Of a DNA stretch of 64,000 bases, positions 61,713-64,000 are shown one piece after another; within the stretch, counting starts at the first letter, position 1; each line of letters begins with the position of its first letter. The DNA comes from Cytidiella melzeri (Eukaryota; Basidiomycota; Agaricomycetes; Polyporales; Irpicaceae). Below the pieces are notes generated by a model. It searched no databases. It saw only the letters and a list, made by a program, of their open reading frames with translations, and was not told the DNA's origin. The position numbers were made by a program, and so were the translations under genes. The DNA lies in the NCBI GenBank assembly GCA_022592445.1, contig JABYQR010000169.1, positions 28,075 through 92,074 of the forward strand, in the 5' to 3' direction.

Positions 61713-64000
61713 TCAAGCACGAATATGAAGTAGTTCATTGAAGTGCTTGAGTTTTTCGAGAGGTAGTGCTTTAGTAAGTGTATCAGCACGTTGATTGTTA
61801 GAAGATATGTGATGAATAGTTATATACTTCTTGAGTACACGATCGCTGATGAAATTCTTACGAATCTCGAAGTGTTTAGTTCGTTGCGAATGTTGCTTGT
61901 CAGGTGAGCTAACAATGGCAATAGTTGATGCACTGTCAGTATACATTTTGACAGGGTCCATAGTAGAGTTAAGTAGTTCGTCAATGAGTGCTTTTAGATA
62001 TATAGCTTCAGTTGACGCATGCGCTAAGGCATATAATTCGGCTTCGGTGACCGATAGTGTTACTAGTGAACCACGCTTACTTGACCAAGAGATAAGCGAG
62101 TCATTATATGTGAAGGTGTAGCCCATTATTGGTTTATTGCCGTATGTAGTCATACCGTCAGAATCAGCGTATCCGACAAGTGAAGTATTAGTAGTAGTTG
62201 CTTGGTTTCCTAGGACAAGCCAGTAATCGCACGTTCCCTTCAAGTATAGGTAACACTGTTTAGCTGCAGCGAAGTGTTCCTTAGAAGGGTCAGCTAAGTA
62301 TCGTGCAAGTTGACCAGTGCAATATGCAACGTCTGGTCAAGTACAGTCAGCAACGTATCGTAAACCACCGACTAAAGACATGTATTGTTTAATAGCGTCA
62401 GCGTCCTGACGAGGTTCTTTCGAGTCACGGGGGGCTAAGTTGTGCTCGTGTATCATAGGCGTACAGCGTGTATGATTGTGGTCAAAGTTGTTTTGTTTAA
62501 GTATAGTTTGGATATAATCGCGTTGACGAAGCTTGATAACACCAGAGGCTTTGTCGTAATCGATTTCCATGCCAAGCATCCAGTGGATAGTGCCACCGTT
62601 TGTTACCTCGACATGTTGTCTAAGTGCTATCTCAAATTGTTCAGCGACGACAGAAGTGATAGTACAGAGAGTAATATCGTCGACATGAACAGCGAGTATA
62701 AGTATTAGTTTTTCTCCCCTATAAAGGTAGAAGACAGCGTTATCATAGTCTGAACGCTTAAGTCCAAGTTGGAAAAGTATATCGCATAGTACCTTGTACC
62801 AGCGACGTCCGGCTTGTTTAAGGCCATAGATAGTTTTGCGTAATTTAAGTACCCAGCCCTTAGGCAAGTTGGGCAGTAAGTCGCCAGGCGGCGGACGAAG
62901 ATAAAGATCTTCATCATCGTTAATTTTACCGTATAAGTAAGCAGACTTAACGTCGAGTTGGTTAATCTCGAAGTGTAGTGAAGCTGCAAGTGTGAGTATG
63001 AGTCGCATAGAACTCATGCGCGCGACTGGAGCGAACAAGTCGTTTGCATAGTAATCAATACCATCGCGCTGAGAGTATCCTTGCGCAACAAGTCTTGACT
63101 TGAGTTTAGTAACTTTGCCATGTTCGTACTTAGTCTTGTAGACGAAGCGAGAACCAGTAATGTTGGCATTTGGCGGCGGGATACAGTATTCCCAAGTGCC
63201 GAGTTGTTCGAGTGTATCAACCTCAAGTTTCATAGACTTAAACCAATCGTCTTTGAGAGGGTGATTAAGTACATCTTTGAAAGTGACAGGGTCACCGACG
63301 TCCTCAGCATAGTAAGCGTTAAACTCAGTTAAGTAGAAAGCAATGTTAGTGTCTACTTCGTCGTAGTTTAGTCCACGAGCTTTACGCGATAGTTGAGGAG
63401 TTCTGTTGGAACGCCTTGGACCAGTAGGGTCAGGCTCGTCGATTTCCATTGGTTCTATGTGAGGGTTGTCCTCAAGTTCAAGTTGTTTTTCAGTAGTAAG
63501 TTTTTCGACATTTGGTTCTTTCTCCCCTTCAATTCGTATCGTAGAGTCAACGAATTGCAAGTTACGTTCAACTCCAACACGTTGTCCGAAGTAAACGTAG
63601 TGACCTTTAGAGTGTTCAGCGAAGCCTATCCAGACTCCCCTTTTACCCTTAGATGCTAGTTTATTTGTGCGATATTCGTCGTATACAATGCACGGCTGAC
63701 CGAAGACTTGAAGTCCATCAAGGTTAGCGTCTGTGCCATATCGCTTAAAGTAAGGAGTTTTGTAGTTAAGTATAGTACGAGGAGAACGATTGTACACATA
63801 CATCGCGTATAATGCAGCGTACCACCATAGTCGATTTGGTAAAGATGCAGTATGCAGGTTTACTCGAATCAAGTTCATAATAGTTTGATGTACACGCTCA
63901 GCAACACCGTTTTGCTGAGGAGTATCATGTACAGTAAGACGTAGTATAGTTCCTTGAGTTTTCAAGTAAGCAGTCATAGCTTTACTGGTAAAGACACCGA
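61713..64000 (-). pseudogene. pol: Ty1/copia pol: integrase end, RT, RNase H (one stop)
   Basis: Continuous frame from the right edge down to 61713, broken only by a TGA at 62337-62339 in place of an Arg codon (VADCT then PDVAYCT). Integrase end with the catalytic Glu block (QQNGVAERVHQTIMN) and CIVYDEYRTNKLASKGKRGVWIGF. Then an acidic linker, RT (SRFVYKTKYEHG, TIYGLKQAGRRW, catalytic HVDD where YVDD is usual) and RNase H (GYADSDG, SVTEAELYALA, MYTDSASTI, KHFEIRKNFI, NQRADTLTKALP). It is nearly intact and clearly distinct from the copia at 1235-3251. Gag and protease lie outside the window. Confidence 0.92.

Larger units (their letters stand above)
61535..64000 (-). mobile_element. Ty1/copia element, 3' part (element G)
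   Basis: A short 3' LTR (61535-61705) sits in the family-C LTR of element F, followed on the minus strand by a polypurine tract complement (CTCCCCTTC) and pol, which runs off the window. It is among the youngest insertions here. Confidence 0.9.

Overview
This window reads as repeat-dense chromatin from a filamentous basidiomycete, probably an Agaricomycete. Introns are short (about 56-66 bp) with fungal splice signals, and every transposon type seen is at home in such genomes: chromodomain Ty3/gypsy, Ty1/copia, a PIF1-helicase Helitron, MULE, hAT, a LINE with RNase H, and a CACTA-ended foldback element. No intact host housekeeping gene was found. The only host-like coding remains are pieces of a heterotrimeric G-protein alpha subunit gene inside a Helitron-like block and a possible small secreted protein gene.

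Layout, left to right. 1-1234: 3' end of a family-A chromovirus (chromodomain plus LTR), inserted into a Ty1/copia pol whose downstream part is 1235-3251. 3252-8279: mostly non-coding, with a tandem duplication, a possible secreted-protein gene (4675-5063), a helicase-associated peptidase fragment and a 10-bp minisatellite. 8280-9363: 3' end of a LINE. 9419-28243: a family-C chromovirus whose 5' LTR is split by a complete family-A chromovirus (9468-19315, minus strand). That element itself carries a solo LTR in gag and a 1.3-kb foldback element in its 5' LTR; the family-C element also holds a family-E solo LTR at its gag/pol junction. 28244-41415: a truncated family-A element (minus) whose gag is split by a 9.7-kb Helitron-like block (29034-38749) holding helicase and peptidase remains, G-alpha exons, a repeat-associated gene and two solo LTRs. 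41416-42990: hAT transposase remnant split by a solo LTR. 43480-46420: MULE copy. 46600-56053: family-D chromovirus without its 5' LTR, hit by three solo LTRs and a 130-bp LTR-like insertion. 56054-57740: second, inverted MULE copy with a solo LTR. 57741-58756: unassigned. 58757-61534: second family-C-type element (minus), truncated, cut by a Ty1/copia element (61535 to the right edge, minus).

The three chromovirus families share one plan: LTR, an extra reading frame (here ORF1), a Cys-rich stretch in families A and D, gag with zinc knuckles, then pol in the -1 frame (protease, RT, RNase H, integrase, chromodomain). All are decayed; many of the disabling changes are C-to-T or G-to-A transitions (CGA to TGA, TGG to TGA/TAG, catalytic Asp to Asn). 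Eight solo LTRs have exact 5-bp target duplications, so the insertion order can be read directly.

The most unusual signals are: (1) a short leader intron inside the LTRs of families A and D whose donor and acceptor are each preceded by the same 20-21-nt sequence, with both copies changed together in one family-D LTR; (2) the ORF1 protein upstream of gag, sharing a C-terminal motif across three families; (3) the Helitron-like block, inserted without a clear target duplication and carrying 14-bp subterminal inverted repeats, G-alpha exons and a helicase linked to a ubiquitin-protease-like domain.
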